Assembly: GCA_032207245.1 (NCBI GenBank)
Contig: CM063504.1
Location: forward strand, 24,596,355 to 24,660,354
DNA length: 64,000 nucleotides
Source: Pardosa pseudoannulata
Lineage: Eukaryota; Arthropoda; Arachnida; Araneae; Lycosidae
Direction of reading: 5' to 3'
Shown: in pieces, positions 25,915 through 39,157 of the stretch
How positions within the stretch are numbered: the stretch's first letter is position 1
How the letters are laid out: the number at the start of each line of letters is the position of its first letter
The notes under the pieces: generated by a model
Databases searched by the model: none
Told to the model about the DNA's origin: nothing
The model's input: the letters and a program-made list of their open reading frames with translations, nothing else
Program-made: the position numbers and the translations under genes

Positions 25915-28900
25915 ATATAAGTTAGCAACAATATAAAAAAACATGGGCATTAATATCAGATGATGCAAAGAAAATAACAGACAGATCTTATGCATAAAAT
26001 TTAAATTTGTGTATTGAAGTATCTCTGGTTCATATGCATATAATTTCTGCTCATGCTTATTCATAATTTAATCAAATTTTAAATTTTAAGCTTGTAATTA
26101 ATTAAAGCATCAATGTCCATTTCTCAATTAACAAATGAAGAGTCATAGCCAGAGATGAGGGGAAAGGGCTTGAGCCATCTTTTAAGAGTAAGGAGCTGTA
26201 ATAAATTATATAGAATTTTATATAGATACATACATTTATAATTCTACACAATTTTATATTAAATTTTGTCATTTTACTATAAAAATATTGAAATATTAGG
26301 GGGAGCTTAATAAGATTTTTCATTTTTTAAAATCTATGAAAGCCAGATTTCTGATTGGCAAAGTGCCAAAGAGCACATGATTTTTTAAAGAAATTTGTAT
26401 GTCTTATTTTTGATTTTAAAAATGCTATAAAAAGTTTCTGAATAGAAAAATGCCATAACAAAAACCCAATTTTCAATCATATGCACCTATGTGCATATAT
26501 GAAGTAACAAGTAATTCCACTTGTTATTTATTTTGTAAAGGAGAAAATAAACTTGGTTCACTCTGGTTGTGAAATCCTCGTGTATTTCATTTTGTTCTTT
26601 CCCTCTTTTTTTTTTTTTTTTTTTTTTTCCAAACATGAAATTGCATTGATTTTGGATTACCCTGTATATATGTACACTTGGTTCACTCTGGTTGTAAACT
26701 CCTTGTGTATTTCATTTTGTTCTTTTTTTTTTTTTTTAAACATGAAATTACACTAATTTTGGATCACCCTGTATATATGTACACAATAAGTGAAAATTGA
26801 AATTGATTTTATACACTTTAATTATGGAAAAAAAAAATAGGAATTATACCCACCTTCTTCTTTTTCCATAATTGAAAGGTTTCATATGTAATTCGAGTCA
26901 AATTTGAACCTAACTGAGCTCTCTGTAAAAAGAAAGAGAATCTAGTTATTAAAAAATATATCTGAGTTATTAAAATAGATAAACACAACAGAGACTAAAT
27001 TTTAACATACATCTCATTATACAGGAAACAATATCTAATGGATATTAAATATAACTTAAATCATACACATTGCTTATCTATGATTCAAATTCAACTGTAA
27101 TTCACCTAACACAATGTCAATGTGTTGCATGTAATACTTTTATTATTTCATATTTTGCAGAATTCATTTAAAAATGCAAGAAAATAAATACAAGTTGTTC
27201 TAGCTTATTTTAAAAAATATAAAATCAAAAGCACTTTCATCCCTCCTCTTTTTTTACATTCTATAAATATGTATATGACTTTATTTAATAAATATCACAA
27301 ACTCTTAATAAAATGTTTGTTTATGAAATACCCATTTAGTATAGCTTTAACAAACAAAACAGTTTCTGAATTTTTATGAAACATGTAATTCAACAAAAGC
27401 TATGCCACACCTTTAAATAAATTAGTAAATATCCTATTACCTTCTGCCCTGCTATGCAGTATATCTTCAGGATAGATAGCATAATGTTAATAATTCTATT
27501 GTATTACGATTTAAAAAACAAAAATCCCTGACTAGTGAATGGACATAAAAATAAGAAATTCAACTAATGAAAAGAAAATATTACTTGAACAATATTTTAT
27601 AAACCTCTGTTAAGACCTTATTACACATCAATATGTACATGTTGAAAAAGAAGCAATGAAGCAACATTATGTTGAAGAATACGCAGATAATTAATACCAA
27701 ACAATTTCAACAAAATAAAAGCCTTATCACAAATCAGTTAAAGAGTTTTTCCCGTAACACAAGAACTTGCAGATTTTTCCCCAGTATTAAAATCATAAAC
27801 TAACATAGACATGTTCATGTGTGATAAGGTCTTAAACTTCAGGTATATGTTGCTACAAAGCTTTCCTTAGTAGTAAAAAGGATATAAGAAAAGTTAGCAA
27901 AAATACTTAAAGAACAGAACTTTCCTAAACTATGAACTGAAAAAATTATATGATGGAACTTTTAACTTCCCTTCTTACACATTCTATTACTTATTTCTTC
28001 ACTTTTGTGAGGATTTACTAAATATTTCCCAACACACTACATAAGTCAATCTCTATGAAATTTTGCATTGTGATTTTAGGTAACCTTTAAGGTTTCAAAC
28101 AGGTCAAGAATTTTTCCCTACCATTAGCTGTGACAACCATAGTAAATATATTTTTCTTTCAAAAATGTGTTAAAAATAATTTAAACTTTTAAGTAAATAG
28201 ATTCATTAGGTAATATATTAAATGTGTCTTTGGATAATATAAGTTTTGCTGCTTTTAACTTAATTTTTTTTAGTTTCTTAATTCAATCAATTTTATATGG
28301 CATATCTTTTATGATTTCATTTTGCTTTTTTTATCTTCATTTTTTATCTATTTCCTTTTTAGAAATAATAATGTAATGGTTTGCAAAATTAAAAGAAGTT
28401 AAATGTTTTCCTTAAGGCTATATATGATATATTTAACATTGCAATATATCCCCAAATATTGAAATCATTAATTAACACTTAAAATGACTTACAATTAGTT
28501 TTAACAAATTTTGTTTTTATTTCATTTACCATTTGTTAATTTATATTTCTTTTAAAACTTTTTGGACTTGACCCAACAACTTTTGGGAAATACTACGAAA
28601 GACATGAAGAAGGGATAAACTTCAAGAGCAAATTTTCTGGTTTGTGTTTGTTTCAAGTATGTGGGTAAATACGTGAAGTAGATGTCAAATGTAAGCAATA
28701 ACTTGAATAAAATTACTTTATATTGATATAAGCAAAATATTCAGATGTCTTTTGGTGATCCACATTATCGCACACAAAGGAAAAATAGTATCGGTAATGA
28801 GGATATATCAGCAAGCAAAATTTTAATACTGTTATCACAATACTTAAAGAATATCAATATTTGACAATATACTGGTAAATAATCCAGCCCTAGTTCTCTT

Positions 28901-31900
28901 TAAAACATAGATATTTTTACATTAGCTAAGTGCAAGTAAAAATCACCATACAACACTCTAATTTCTTTAGTTTAGTTTTAATTTCTTAAGTGAATGATGA
29001 AAATTAAATTTAATTTTAAATTATATCTTGAAATGAGAAAATTGCATTCAAAATTTTATGTTGTTGGTATGTACTATAATTAAAAAACTCATATAAATTT
29101 TCAAATAAATATAACCTTTTGGAAACCTTAGTTACTCAGCCTGAACATGGAGCACAAAATGGCTAGTATAGATATATAAACTGATGTACCAGCATGCTTA
29201 AGTGTTTCATGAAATCTTTCAAAATATATTTGAAAAGGACTATAAATTTTAAAATAGGTGAAATATACAAAACCTGAGTTTCAACTAAATCTTCAATTGA
29301 TATTTCTTCAGATTTCTCTTCTTTTTTCTTATCCTTTTTGAGAACAAATCCAGGAGGAAGTGCATGCCTGTAATGACATTTGTTTGCTCCATTTGGACAT
29401 TCCCAAAACCAGCCATATTTATTATTTTCTAATGCGTCTAAAAAGTATTTGCAAATCTGAAATAGGAAATAATCAGAATTTATCTTTTAAAAATAGTTAT
29501 AAAATACATACAATAAGAATAATAATTACAATTTATCTTTAAGGCTCTAACTGTAAATTTCATATTTTTAAAACCATTAAAAAATTAGAAACAATATAAC
29601 AATAAAAACTTAATTTTCTGCTCTTCAGTTACCAAACTAATAACAAAAAAAGGTCAGCATGTAGGAAACATTAAAATAAACAAATAGCATGAAACAACAC
29701 TAATATATTAATATTAAATACTTCTAGGAAATTTTTTATATACTAAAAAATAGATTCTGAACAAATCCTTTTATTTTTTATATTATCTGATTTGCTCAAA
29801 AATAACTTAATTTTTTTTTCTGATTTAATCTAGCATACAATAATTATTTTCATAGATAACTACTTATACTTCATGAAAAGTTAATTCCCCAAAAATACAA
29901 TGCATTTTAAATAGTTTTTATAAAGTTTATAAGTTTATTTTTCAATCTGCTAAAGATAGATTAAATATTTAACGATATGCATCAAAATAAGTTGCATATG
30001 TATGTATAAATGAAAATGTGTACATTTTCATATATATACATAAGTATGCATAGGTATACATGCAATGTTTGATGTGTAAAAACACATCCTTACATTTTTT
30101 CTTTTTTACATATACCAGAAAAAAGTAATTTTATACAATATGAAGATTTAATGATAGAGTATAAGGACAGATAAACTCAATGTTATCTGAGTGCACAGTT
30201 CCTTATAAAAAAGGTTTATAACTCCATTAAACAAATTCATAAAAAATGCAAAATCAAAATACAACAAAAAAAATGGAAAGTCACAGTTTAGACAGATCTT
30301 TAACAGGAGACTTAACAGCCCAATTTTTTAATACATGCACAAAATTTAAACAAAAATAAAATTTACATTTTGCACATCAAATTTATCATATTACTTACAA
30401 TATCTGTTTTTGGCATCTTCCGTTCATTCTCTCCATGTTTTTTCTCAACAACTTCCATTAATTTTGCTTCATCCCAGTTTTCCATTAAGTCTAAAATAAG
30501 AAAATTTCACTTAGTTTTTCACGAAATATTATATATATTAAACAGTAAAGACAATTTAATGTATCTTCATAGAATCTAAACATATTCTGTTAGATTCTGA
30601 AAAAAAAAAAAAAAAGTCTTTTAAACATATTCTGTCCATTTTTTGTTAGACTACCAATAACCCTCACAACAATCAATATTCTATTTACAATTCCTAATTT
30701 CAGAGACCCAGATATTCATGCTATTCTAATGTTTTCTTAAAATAGATAGGTCTTTAAATTGTTTTTAAAATAATTCTCATGTACAAGATAAAATTTTTAA
30801 TATTTTTAAACGTTTAAATTCTGTAAGTTCTGTAACAAAAAAAAAGAAAAGCTTTTTTTTTTATCTTTTAATACATGCCAAAAATAAAAGACGAAGGGAT
30901 TTTTTTAGTTAATAAGCATGATAATCTAAAAAATTAATAGAGTATAAATTAATACAATTAAATATTAATTTTTAATTGTCTTACTTGGGAAAATAAACTT
31001 ACAAAAATATTTTTTAAAGTGATATTATAAAAAATATATAGATACTACATAATATTAAAAGATTCAAATGAAGCAGTTATTGCTTGAATAAAAATAAATT
31101 TACTTGCTCAAAATATAGATGAACTTCATTGAGAATATCTATAATTTTTACTTATGTATCAAAAAATAATAACTGTACATAGATGCAATTAAAACAACTC
31201 GGAGAAATAAATATCTTACCAAAAATTTTGTAAAGTTAAGAAAAAAAGTATTAGGATGGTGAAAGTTACCCTCTTCATTATCTCTCATATCCACGTACAC
31301 ATTTCTCTTTTCACTCTTACGTTCCATACTCAGATCATGTGAAAATTTACACTTATCTCCTTTTGTACATTGGCCTTGTTTGTAAAAAGCACAGAGAACA
31401 GACTTTGGATCAGCCCCTATATAAAATCAAAATATAACCTTAAAAATAATCCACATTATAACATTAAAATGATATTGTTACATAAATTATAGCTAATTTT
31501 ACAGGTATATAATTTATATTAGTCTTTTTGAAGCCAGTAAAAATAATATGAATGTCTAAAAACCAATCACTTGATGGTAAATTTATTTATTTGAATTTGT
31601 ATCTGTAATAACAAGCTTTCATAAAAAGCAGTAACAATCTAACATACTATAAAAATATACCACATGAAATTACCCAATCAATTAAAGTCTTACATGAAAG
31701 GTTCTAGGTATTTAAGAATAGAGTAAACTGAAAAAAATATTAACTTTATAAATTTGATTAAATTACTTTTAGAAGTTAATATTCCAATTACAAATATAAA
31801 TTAATATTATAAAACCTACAACTTAAACTTCATAAAAATAGTATAAAAACAATAGTTTTGAAAAAATGAGAAAATGTTTTACTTAAAATTTAATATATTC

Positions 31901-34900
31901 TTCAACCTATGATAATATTGAAGCTTGGAAATACTAACTTATAATTTAAAGCATTCATACCTTTTTCAACTTTTTGAACAGTTACAGGCCTAAAAATATT
32001 ATTCAATTCATCAATTTCTTTCTTTTTATCATCCTTTTTCTTATCAGTTCCTTTTAGTAAATCAGCCTGTAAGGTAAAATTCTTAATATAAACATTTTTT
32101 GTGGAATGTTAAAAATAAACTTTTCTAAAACCAATCTTATGAGTAAAAAATTATTTTTAGTGCCCTATTTTAGTTTTATAACAAGGAACAGAAATATTTT
32201 AAGTGTATACTACTGAAAAAAAAATTACAGTTAAATTCAGAAGTTTCATTCAATAACTTCTAAAATAAATATTTATCTTGGAGACTTTTTATTTATTTAT
32301 TTTTAATTAATAACTATCACATAATAGGTGCCCACCTTGGAGAATGAAAATTTGGGATATTTTTAAATGCACACAATTTGAGATAAAAAATGCAAAATGA
32401 AATAACAAAAACGTTTTACTCAGAGCATAAGAGGGAATTCTCAAAATAGAATAAGTATGTTTTGCCTTTTACTACAAAAATGCCTTGAAAAATAGATAAA
32501 TATGCTATTTATCAAAGCAGCTACATACTGTATTTCATGAAAATGCAATTTCAATCAACATTAAAAAAAAATTATTGTTCTAAAAATCAAAAATACACTT
32601 ACTGTCCAGTCAGTAAATGCACAAAATATAGGAGATTTATAAAATGTTTAAGCAAGAGCACTGTATAAGAAACACCTCCTAAAGACAATTCTTCCTCTAG
32701 GGCAGGGATGGGCAAACTACGGCCCACCGAAAGGTTTTATCTGACCCGCGAATAGAATTTTAAGGTGCCGGTCCAAGGCAAATTACAGAAATATATATTT
32801 GTACATTATATATCCATTTCTTTTGTTTATTTTGCTAAAATATTATATCCCAAATTTATTATCTCATTCCCAGAAGATCAACGGTATATTTGCTTCTTAT
32901 ATGTGAACAAGTGTTTTTTACTTTGAACCTTAGAAAGAATAATTTCAGAAGTAGACTGACAGATGAGCATTTAGCATTGTTCGTTAAAATCAGTACATCT
33001 CACTTGATCCTCAATATAAGGAACTTTTAAAAATGAAATCGCAATTTTATTCATTCCATTAACATATTTAAACCGTTGTGTACTTGTATATTGTTTTTAA
33101 ATTTTTAGAAAATGTTATCTTGGCCTGCCAAACTTATCTTCTTTTGATTTTTGGCCTGCAGCCAAAAAAGTTTGTCCATCCCTGCTCTAGGGGGTATGGA
33201 AACAAGTGCAGTAAGGTTATGAATTCATTTTTTTTTAAGGAATCTTATTTTAAAAAAAAGGGGGTAGTTGTAATCCCTTTCATAGGGATGTTTTGTAAAA
33301 TAAATGGCTATATTTAAATAGAAACTCTCTTTAGATGCATTTATTCCTAAATATTGTAACATTTTGGGAGATTTGGGAATTTTTGAGGAGTTTAGGAGCT
33401 TGTCTCAAAATTCTGCAGACTCCCAGTAAATCCACAAGAATTGGCAGTTATAACCATAGTATTCATGTCAAACACATGCAAAATGTGTATACATTTTCAT
33501 TAATAAGTACAAATGTTTCAGAAATGTGAAAATGATCATCAAAATACCTTTCTAGCACTCTGATTTCCAACTTTCACCTGGTGTTGTACTTGCTGGATAA
33601 ATTTTTGAGTCTTGGCACCTTTTTTATTTTTTAATCCAAATGTTTTATCCTAAAATAATTATATGCATTAGTTCAAATAATAATACAAATACAAAATTAG
33701 TTTCTCAAATAAAAATTAAACATTATAAAGGTGCATTTGCACTGAAAATATTTTTGATGAAAATTGAAAGAAAATTCATACAGAAATACATACTTTTAAA
33801 GTAAAATATCTATTAGAATTCTAGCTAAAATGCCTAATAACTGATAACAACTACAAAAGATAAAAACTGGTAACACCAATGAGTATTCATAAATTCATGT
33901 TACAAACCAGATTAGGTCATTTCAATCATCATGCTTAGCAAACTCATCTACTTTAGAATATTAAAGGAAAATGTTAAAACTACTCTAATTTTTTATGTAG
34001 GGTATAATAAATACTCAACAATTAAAAATTTCAAAATTTCACAAAATAGTTTCACTTTATCATTAATTCTCTATGTTGATATTTCCTTATTTCTTCTCTA
34101 TTTTTCTGCTCCTTATATGACAATGTATCACTGATTGCAGGGTTGGCATGATTTAAATCAGTTGACTTAAATCAGATGATTTTTTTTAAATCATTGATTT
34201 AAATCCTTTTTTTCACTTCTTTTAAAATCTATATTCCAAAGACAGTAGAATTGGGAATCAGTCAGCACAGTAATACCAATAAGTAAATAAATATAAATAG
34301 ATAACATGTTTTCCAAGAATTTAGATGTTGTTATCAGAAAGTATGTAGTAGGGATAGGTACAATGACTAGTTACGACTAGTGGAATTACATTTATGTAAT
34401 GGGAGGTAAAGAGAGTATTACAGAACTTGAAATCTAGTTTATCTATCAAATAACAACAGCCGTGGCTTCATCTGAATAGAAAGACAGTTTTCTTCTTTTG
34501 GTATTGTTCATTCTAACCTTCATAACAAATTAGGCTTGGATAAAGCATCGAAACTAGTGTTTTTATTGAAACAGGTAAATCCATCATTCGTTGCTTAAAA
34601 GAATATTGAAATAATTGTGTTTTTTTTAAATAAATAGTTTGTATTAAATAAATATTTAATTTCTTTAAATTTACATCTTATTTAGTTTGCACTATCCAAT
34701 TACAAAATAATAGAATGTATTTAAATTGAAATTTATATATTTAATTTTCAGTAATCAGTGTGTAGAATATACAAGATAGATAAGTTGTTATTTATAACAA
34801 ACAATTTCATGTATATTGCAAAAAAATATAAAAACACAACAATAATTAAAATTAGAATTCAGAAAAAAATCAAATAAATCTGATTTAAATCGAAAAAAAT

Positions 34901-35711
34901 CTGATTTAAATCAAATAAATCTGATTTTTTGGATTTTTAAAAAAAAATCATGATTTTTTTCCAACCTTGACTGATTGTATGCTTCCTCACTAAGATAAAA
35001 TTTACATTATTAATTTAAAATCGATATGTCCTCTAATAAAAAAATTAATTTCTTAGACAAATCATGCCAAACTTTTGTACTTTAATTTAGCTTCTTTTAC
35101 ATCAATTCAATTTTACACTTTTAAGAATAAGAGATATCTCACACTTATAATAGAATTCATAAAATTTCAGACATCTGTCAAAGGTAATAAACAGATAATT
35201 AAGAAAAACACATTAGAATATTTATACAGTTGTTAATAAAAATTAACACTCTGAGGCTAATACAACATATAAATTAAATAATTATACTTAGTATTTAGAA
35301 ATTACTCGTTAATAACAGATTTCTTTTCCAAAGCAACTCCCTTGAAAACAGAAGTCGGATCTTGCCAACGAACAACATATCTATATAATAATTTTGCAAG
35401 TAATATCATACATTAAACCCAATAAATAGTTGTTTATCGGTGCTGCAAATAATAATTGCATTAAAATTAATAATGCGGAAGTTTGTTGTGTTTCCATCGC
35501 TTCAGCGATTTTTTAACGCGTGTCAGTTTCTAAGACTGCTCTTAAGAGATATGTAAAAAACTGATCAAATATGATTTATACTAAACATATATAGAATGGA
35601 CTTTTAGATCTTATTAAAACTTCAGATGAACATATTTACTTCAATTATTTTCTCCTTCTTTTTCATATCAGCCTTTTTACTTGGCTCGGGTCCTTTTTTC
35701 TTCGGAGGCAT
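18705..35711 (-). CDS. ZC3H15: Zinc finger CCCH domain-containing protein 15 (DRG family regulatory protein 1)
   Basis: Eleven coding exons on the minus strand join in frame: 35711-35640, 33649-33548, 32066-31961, 31416-31270, 30490-30399, 29456-29274, 26922-26854, 25473-25396, 22580-22467, 20839-20737, 18844-18705. All introns are GT-AG. The product is 401 aa (human about 426). It opens MPPKKKGP and a lysine-rich stretch, then [13 protein letters not shown], the family hallmark. Zinc finger 1 uses C102, C110, C116 and H120 (CX7CX5CX3H). Zinc finger 2 uses C175, C193, C200 and H204, inside [11 protein letters not shown]. An E/K-rich DFRP region follows, with LTRITYETF and an acidic C-terminus ([10 protein letters not shown]). 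In other animals this cytoplasmic protein binds and stabilises the GTPase DRG1 on translating ribosomes. The start is the first ATG, in the conserved N-terminus. No lesions were seen. The untranslated ends are not defined. Confidence 0.95.
20840..22466 (-). other. ZC3H15 intron 9, nothing distinct
   Basis: Plain AT-rich intron between exons 9 and 10. No repeat or secondary gene is recognised. The adjoining intron 10 (18845-20736) holds two GC-richer patches, near 19345-19490 and 20390-20480. They share CCACCACCAGG-like words in opposite orientation and may be old repeat pieces. Confidence 0.4.
23301..23803 (-). mobile_element. piggyBac-like element remnant in ZC3H15 intron 8
   Basis: Read on the minus strand, a TTAA (23800-23803) is followed directly by CCCGTTTGGGATGAACGC, matching the TTAA-plus-CCC terminus of piggyBac-type elements. 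About 390 bases inside, an ATG at 23408 opens a 35-codon frame starting [13 protein letters not shown] and containing DFPDNDTE, then a stop at 23301-23303. A basic start followed by an LS-x-EEI motif and an acidic stretch resembles the N-terminus of piggyBac transposases. The catalytic domain and the other terminus were not found, so this is at best a deleted copy. Identification is by motif only. Confidence 0.5.
25868..25910. repeat. Poly-T run of 43 bases
   Basis: A homopolymer in ZC3H15 intron 7. On the minus (transcribed) strand it is poly-A. No retroposon body is recognised next to it. Confidence 0.95.
26551..26784. repeat. Tandem duplication of a ~125-bp unit
   Basis: ACTTGGTTCACTCTGGTTGT begins both copies (26551 and 26676). 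Each then has GTGTATTTCATTTTGTTC, a poly-T, AAACATGAAATT and an end CCTGTATATATGTACAC. The copies differ mainly in poly-T length. It lies just downstream (in gene sense) of ZC3H15 exon 7. Confidence 0.9.
32703..33184. mobile_element. hAT-type MITE, 482 bp, in ZC3H15 intron 2
   Basis: The left end CAGGGATGGGCAAACT and the right end (reverse complement CAGGGATGGACAAACT) form an inverted repeat. It is flanked by a perfect 8-bp duplication, CTCTAGGG (32695-32702 and 33185-33192). The subterminal words ACGGCCC and TTGGCCTGC are also typical of widespread hAT-derived repeats. No transposase is present. Confidence 0.9.
34138..34969. mobile_element. hAT-type MITE, 832 bp, in ZC3H15 intron 1
   Basis: The left end CAGGGTTGGCATGATTT pairs with a right end whose reverse complement starts CAAGGTTGGAAAAAAATCAT. 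The flanking 8-bp duplication ACTGATTG is perfect (34130-34137 and 34970-34977). Both ends hold repeated palindromic GATTTAAATC words. The middle is AT-rich with no transposase. Confidence 0.88.
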
Positions 35712-36863
35712 GGTAAGACCTTATTTATAATGCTACACTATTTATATATGTGATATGTAGACAGCTTCAAATTTAAAAGCAGAAATTTACAGCGTGGGAT
35801 ACTTTCGTGCAATTACACAGTATTTACTCTGAAAGACTTACAACACACAGTTATGCGCTAATATCAAATTTTTTTAACTGTATGAATTTCAGTAGTTTAT
35901 TAATCGATACCATGGTGATTAATTCTATCGATTCATTCTCATATTTTAAAAAGAATTCAAGAAAAAGACATAAATAGATCTTTTACAAAAGAGTGTGGGA
36001 AATCACAAAATGTGATTAACATTTTATAAAACTATTTTCTGACATTTCGGGATTATTTTCGGACATTTCCTGTTTCAAATCATCCGCTTATGGATCGTGG
36101 CTATATGTTTTCATTGTACTCAATCAATTATGGCCCATCTGATTACATGTGTCCATAATTTTGCTATTGATTTATAGGTGTACGAGATGTCTGTGTTTTG
36201 TTAAATTAATCAGAGATCAAATAACCTACATTTCGCGGTATGTAATCACCAGTTAGCTCTAATCAAAGATGGTGGATATCAATACCAACATTATTTTTAC
36301 AAACGTCTACAGACATACCGTATAGCTAAAAAATCACAGCAAAGCTTTACTAAATTACTTTAAACAGCTTCAGAATGATACTGGACATTCTTTCTTAACA
36401 TTTTTTCTTCTAAAGTCGGAGTGTTATTCGTTGTCGAATCACCTGTACACCCTAAAAGTCTACTGTCATAGTCAAACTTATCTTTATATACTCAAAAATA
36501 ATCATATGCAATGAAATATCCAAACAATTTTGTAAGAAATTTGTAAATAACAAGACTAATTAGCATCCTCTAATCATATTAATCAAATGGTTTCTGAAAT
36601 GAAAATCAATGTTTACTTCATCAGAAGCTAAATCATATTCTTTGCGGACATGAATATCTGAGTGAGTTTCAACAATACACCATTTGATTTCAGTGTGTAA
36701 AGACTAAAATTGTTTTCTAATGGCTTATAAGTATAATTAGGAATAATCTATTGAGTGTCTACTCAACTTTATAAACGGGCTATATAATTCATTTAGAAAC
36801 TGGGCAGCCAATCATAGAAGCAACCACATGTTTGAGTATTTCAAGACTGTCATAAAGCAATTT
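35712..36863. other. Upstream flank of ZC3H15
   Basis: No gene is seen. The minus-strand promoter and 5' untranslated region of ZC3H15 should lie in the first few hundred bases, but no TATA box or other element stands out. A near-palindrome around CCATGG sits at 35895-35920. Confidence 0.4.
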
Positions 36864-37064
36864 TATAATAAGACCCCTTGTCTGAGGGAGTGAACTGTAG
36901 CATCAATGGTCAATTTAGGTTAAGGGTTGAAAAGAGGAAAGCAAAAGGATGAGGGAATTTTTGCCCTTGACTTAAGATTTGAAAACCCCTGAGAATTTTC
37001 TCGGGTTGTCTTAGGGGTACAAAATTTCCTACATTAGTTTCTCAATCTAGTTTACTTTTCCTTA
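36864..37064 (+). repeat. Interspersed repeat family, copy 1 (partial)
   Basis: Shares AAGACCCCTTGTCTGAGGG, GGTCAATTTAGGTTA, GGGTTGAAAAGAGGAAAGC and AAAACCCCTGAGAATTTTCT with the copy at 38080-38576. It lacks the first ~280 bases of that copy. Confidence 0.9.
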
Positions 37065-37134
37065 GAAAACAATTGATTCACCTTGTACACTTATAAGAGA
37101 AGGACTCTTCATACTTTATATTATGCAAAGAACC

Positions 37135-37440
37135 AGAACTCAAATGAACAGTTGTCAATATCCACTTTACTGATGAGTCGAAATTTAATATTATAGATTT
37201 TACTTGTGTTGACATCTAGGTAGTCAGGAACACGAAATTATCCTTCGAAACATAATGGAACTGTTTTAAAAGGTGTGATGTAGAGGATGAATAATGATCG
37301 ATAGACATGCACTTCTAACGTATCTGTCAAGATATTGGGATGGAATTTTACAGCATTATGTGCATTGTGTGTTCAGGCATCGTGCGGTTACCCAGGATTT
37401 ATGCATCGCCATCAACCTACCACGCTAATTAGTCATATAT
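37135..37440 (+). pseudogene. Tc1/mariner transposase remnant
   Basis: The frame around 37161 reads VVNIHFTDESKFN. FTDES-x-F is the well-known motif around the second catalytic aspartate of Tc1-like transposases. Further on, after frame changes, YLSRYWDGILQHYV and VFRHRAVTQD match the RYRDEIL...HV region that precedes the third catalytic acid. Stops and frameshifts interrupt it throughout and no inverted terminal repeats were found. Confidence 0.6.
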
Positions 37441-38042
37441 TTCAAAATGAAAGACTTTATTTCAATATTCAATTTGGTAGGTTGTACCATATTATATATA
37501 CAATTCTTATAATATGTCAACAAAGAATTTAAAATCCAGCAAGAATGCACCAGTTAATATTATATATTTATATATATATATATATATATATGTAATATAT
37601 CAAAATTATTTAACTTTAATATTTCTTCAAAAATCCTCTCTCCTATTTTAATTCATCTAGATATTTTATCAGCCTCTAAATGGTTTGGTCAATGAAGTAT
37701 TTTCCACTTAACATTCCTTTCTGTCATAAAACTGTATCTGTCTATACAGCAATCCCAGGTGTTGCGGAACATGTGTTTTTTTTGCTGATATGTGCATTTA
37801 ATTCGCTTAGTATTTGTTTTTGTATGGGAAAATTCTTGTTGTCAGCGTCTTGGGGTGTACTTGTGTCTGAACAGAGTGAACTCTGTGGCTTATTTTATAT
37901 TGTCCAGAAGGCAGATGTCCGTGTTGCCGCTCTGAAATAAAGTTTTAAATTAGACTTCTGAGTTCTCTTGAATATGAAGCCCGACTGCATTCTCATTACT
38001 TATATTGAAAATTTCCTTGTGAAGGAGTTTTATATAAAATGG

Positions 38043-38044
<2 letters not shown>

Positions 38045-38079
<35 letters not shown>
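38045..38079. repeat. (TA)n microsatellite
   Basis: A run of TA units directly abutting the repeat copy that begins at 38080. A shorter TA run lies at 37561-37592. Confidence 0.95.
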
Positions 38080-38080
<1 letters not shown>

Positions 38081-38576
38081 ACTTCACAATGGGTGGTAGC
38101 AGTCATGACCCATAAAATGACACCGTTTTAGCTAAAGACCTTTATTAACAGAACGTTGGAAGACGGGTTTCCACTTCATTATAGGGACAGGACAAACTGA
38201 GAGGTCAGCGAGCATGAAGTTATAACTAAAAGGCTCATAACACCTGGGTCAACATCTCAGTCAAAATATGTGGTAATATCTCTAAGAAAATCTACCTTCA
38301 ATAGCGTGCATCTCCTTTTTGTTTGGAAATTTTCTAAGTTGTCCGCTTGGGCAATGTAGAATTATAATAAGACCCCTTGTCTGAGGGCGTGAACTGTAGC
38401 ATCAGTGGTCAATTTAGGTTAGGGGTTGAAAAGAGGAAAGCAAAAGGATGAGGGAATTTTTGCCCTTGACTTAAGATTTGAAAACCCCTGAGAATTTTCT
38501 CGGGGTGTTCTCTTTTTCTAAGGGGTTTTATACAAAACGCCTGCATTAGTTTCCCGATCTAGTTTACTTTTCCTTA
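38080..38576 (+). repeat. Interspersed repeat family, copy 2 (longest)
   Basis: This is the most complete of three copies (others at 36864-37064 and, inverted, 49917-50240). It carries GACCCATAAAATGACACCG, ATAGGGACAGGACAAACTG, ACCTGGGTCAACATCTCAG, CTCCTTTTTGTTTGGAAATT and then the part shared with copy 1. TA-rich microsatellite flanks it on both sides. No open frame or terminal repeats were found, so the element class is unknown. Confidence 0.88.
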
Positions 38577-39157
38577 CATATATATAATTAATATCTTTAT
38601 AGCTAATTGTATTTTCGGAATGTAAATGGTTTCCTTCATTTATTTCCTATCTTTTGGTATCTCCGGTACTTTCTCAAAGGTTTGCAAATATTTTATTTAA
38701 AGCTACATAAAGTTTTACAACAGATAAAACTTATTCGACACGATATCGTTTGATGTACTCACTGAGGAAATCAGTTTTGTCGTGAAAAATCGTTAATTCT
38801 GATCCAAATGACAGCATTAAAAATAACACCTGGAAAAAATTGGTGAATTTTTTCTTCAAAAAACTGCCATCACAAATCACTAATGTAGAAATATTGTTCA
38901 AAGAAAACTTGTAATAAATTTTTCTTGTAGAAATCATAATCTAGATATTTTATTTCAACACCCTAAATAATACTTTTCTAGATCTTGGATCAAATTGTGC
39001 TCTAGCATTGTTTGTCAGGGAAAAATTATCCGGTGCACCGGCTATCCACAGGAAATTAGAGATAATAAATGGCTCTGTTCGGGTCCAAGAGGAACAAATT
39101 AATGATGTTTCCCTTTACTATTTAAAAAAATTGTAATGTTCTGGTCACAACACAAAC
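38577..39157. other. Intergenic stretch 3' of the Toll pseudogene
   Basis: No gene is recognised. The 68-codon minus-strand frame at 38731-38937 has no domain. Confidence 0.4.

Noticed and set aside
35895..35920. Near-palindrome around CCATGG upstream of ZC3H15 as a promoter operator
   Set aside because: The arms are mismatched and no known factor site or second copy supports a regulatory role.
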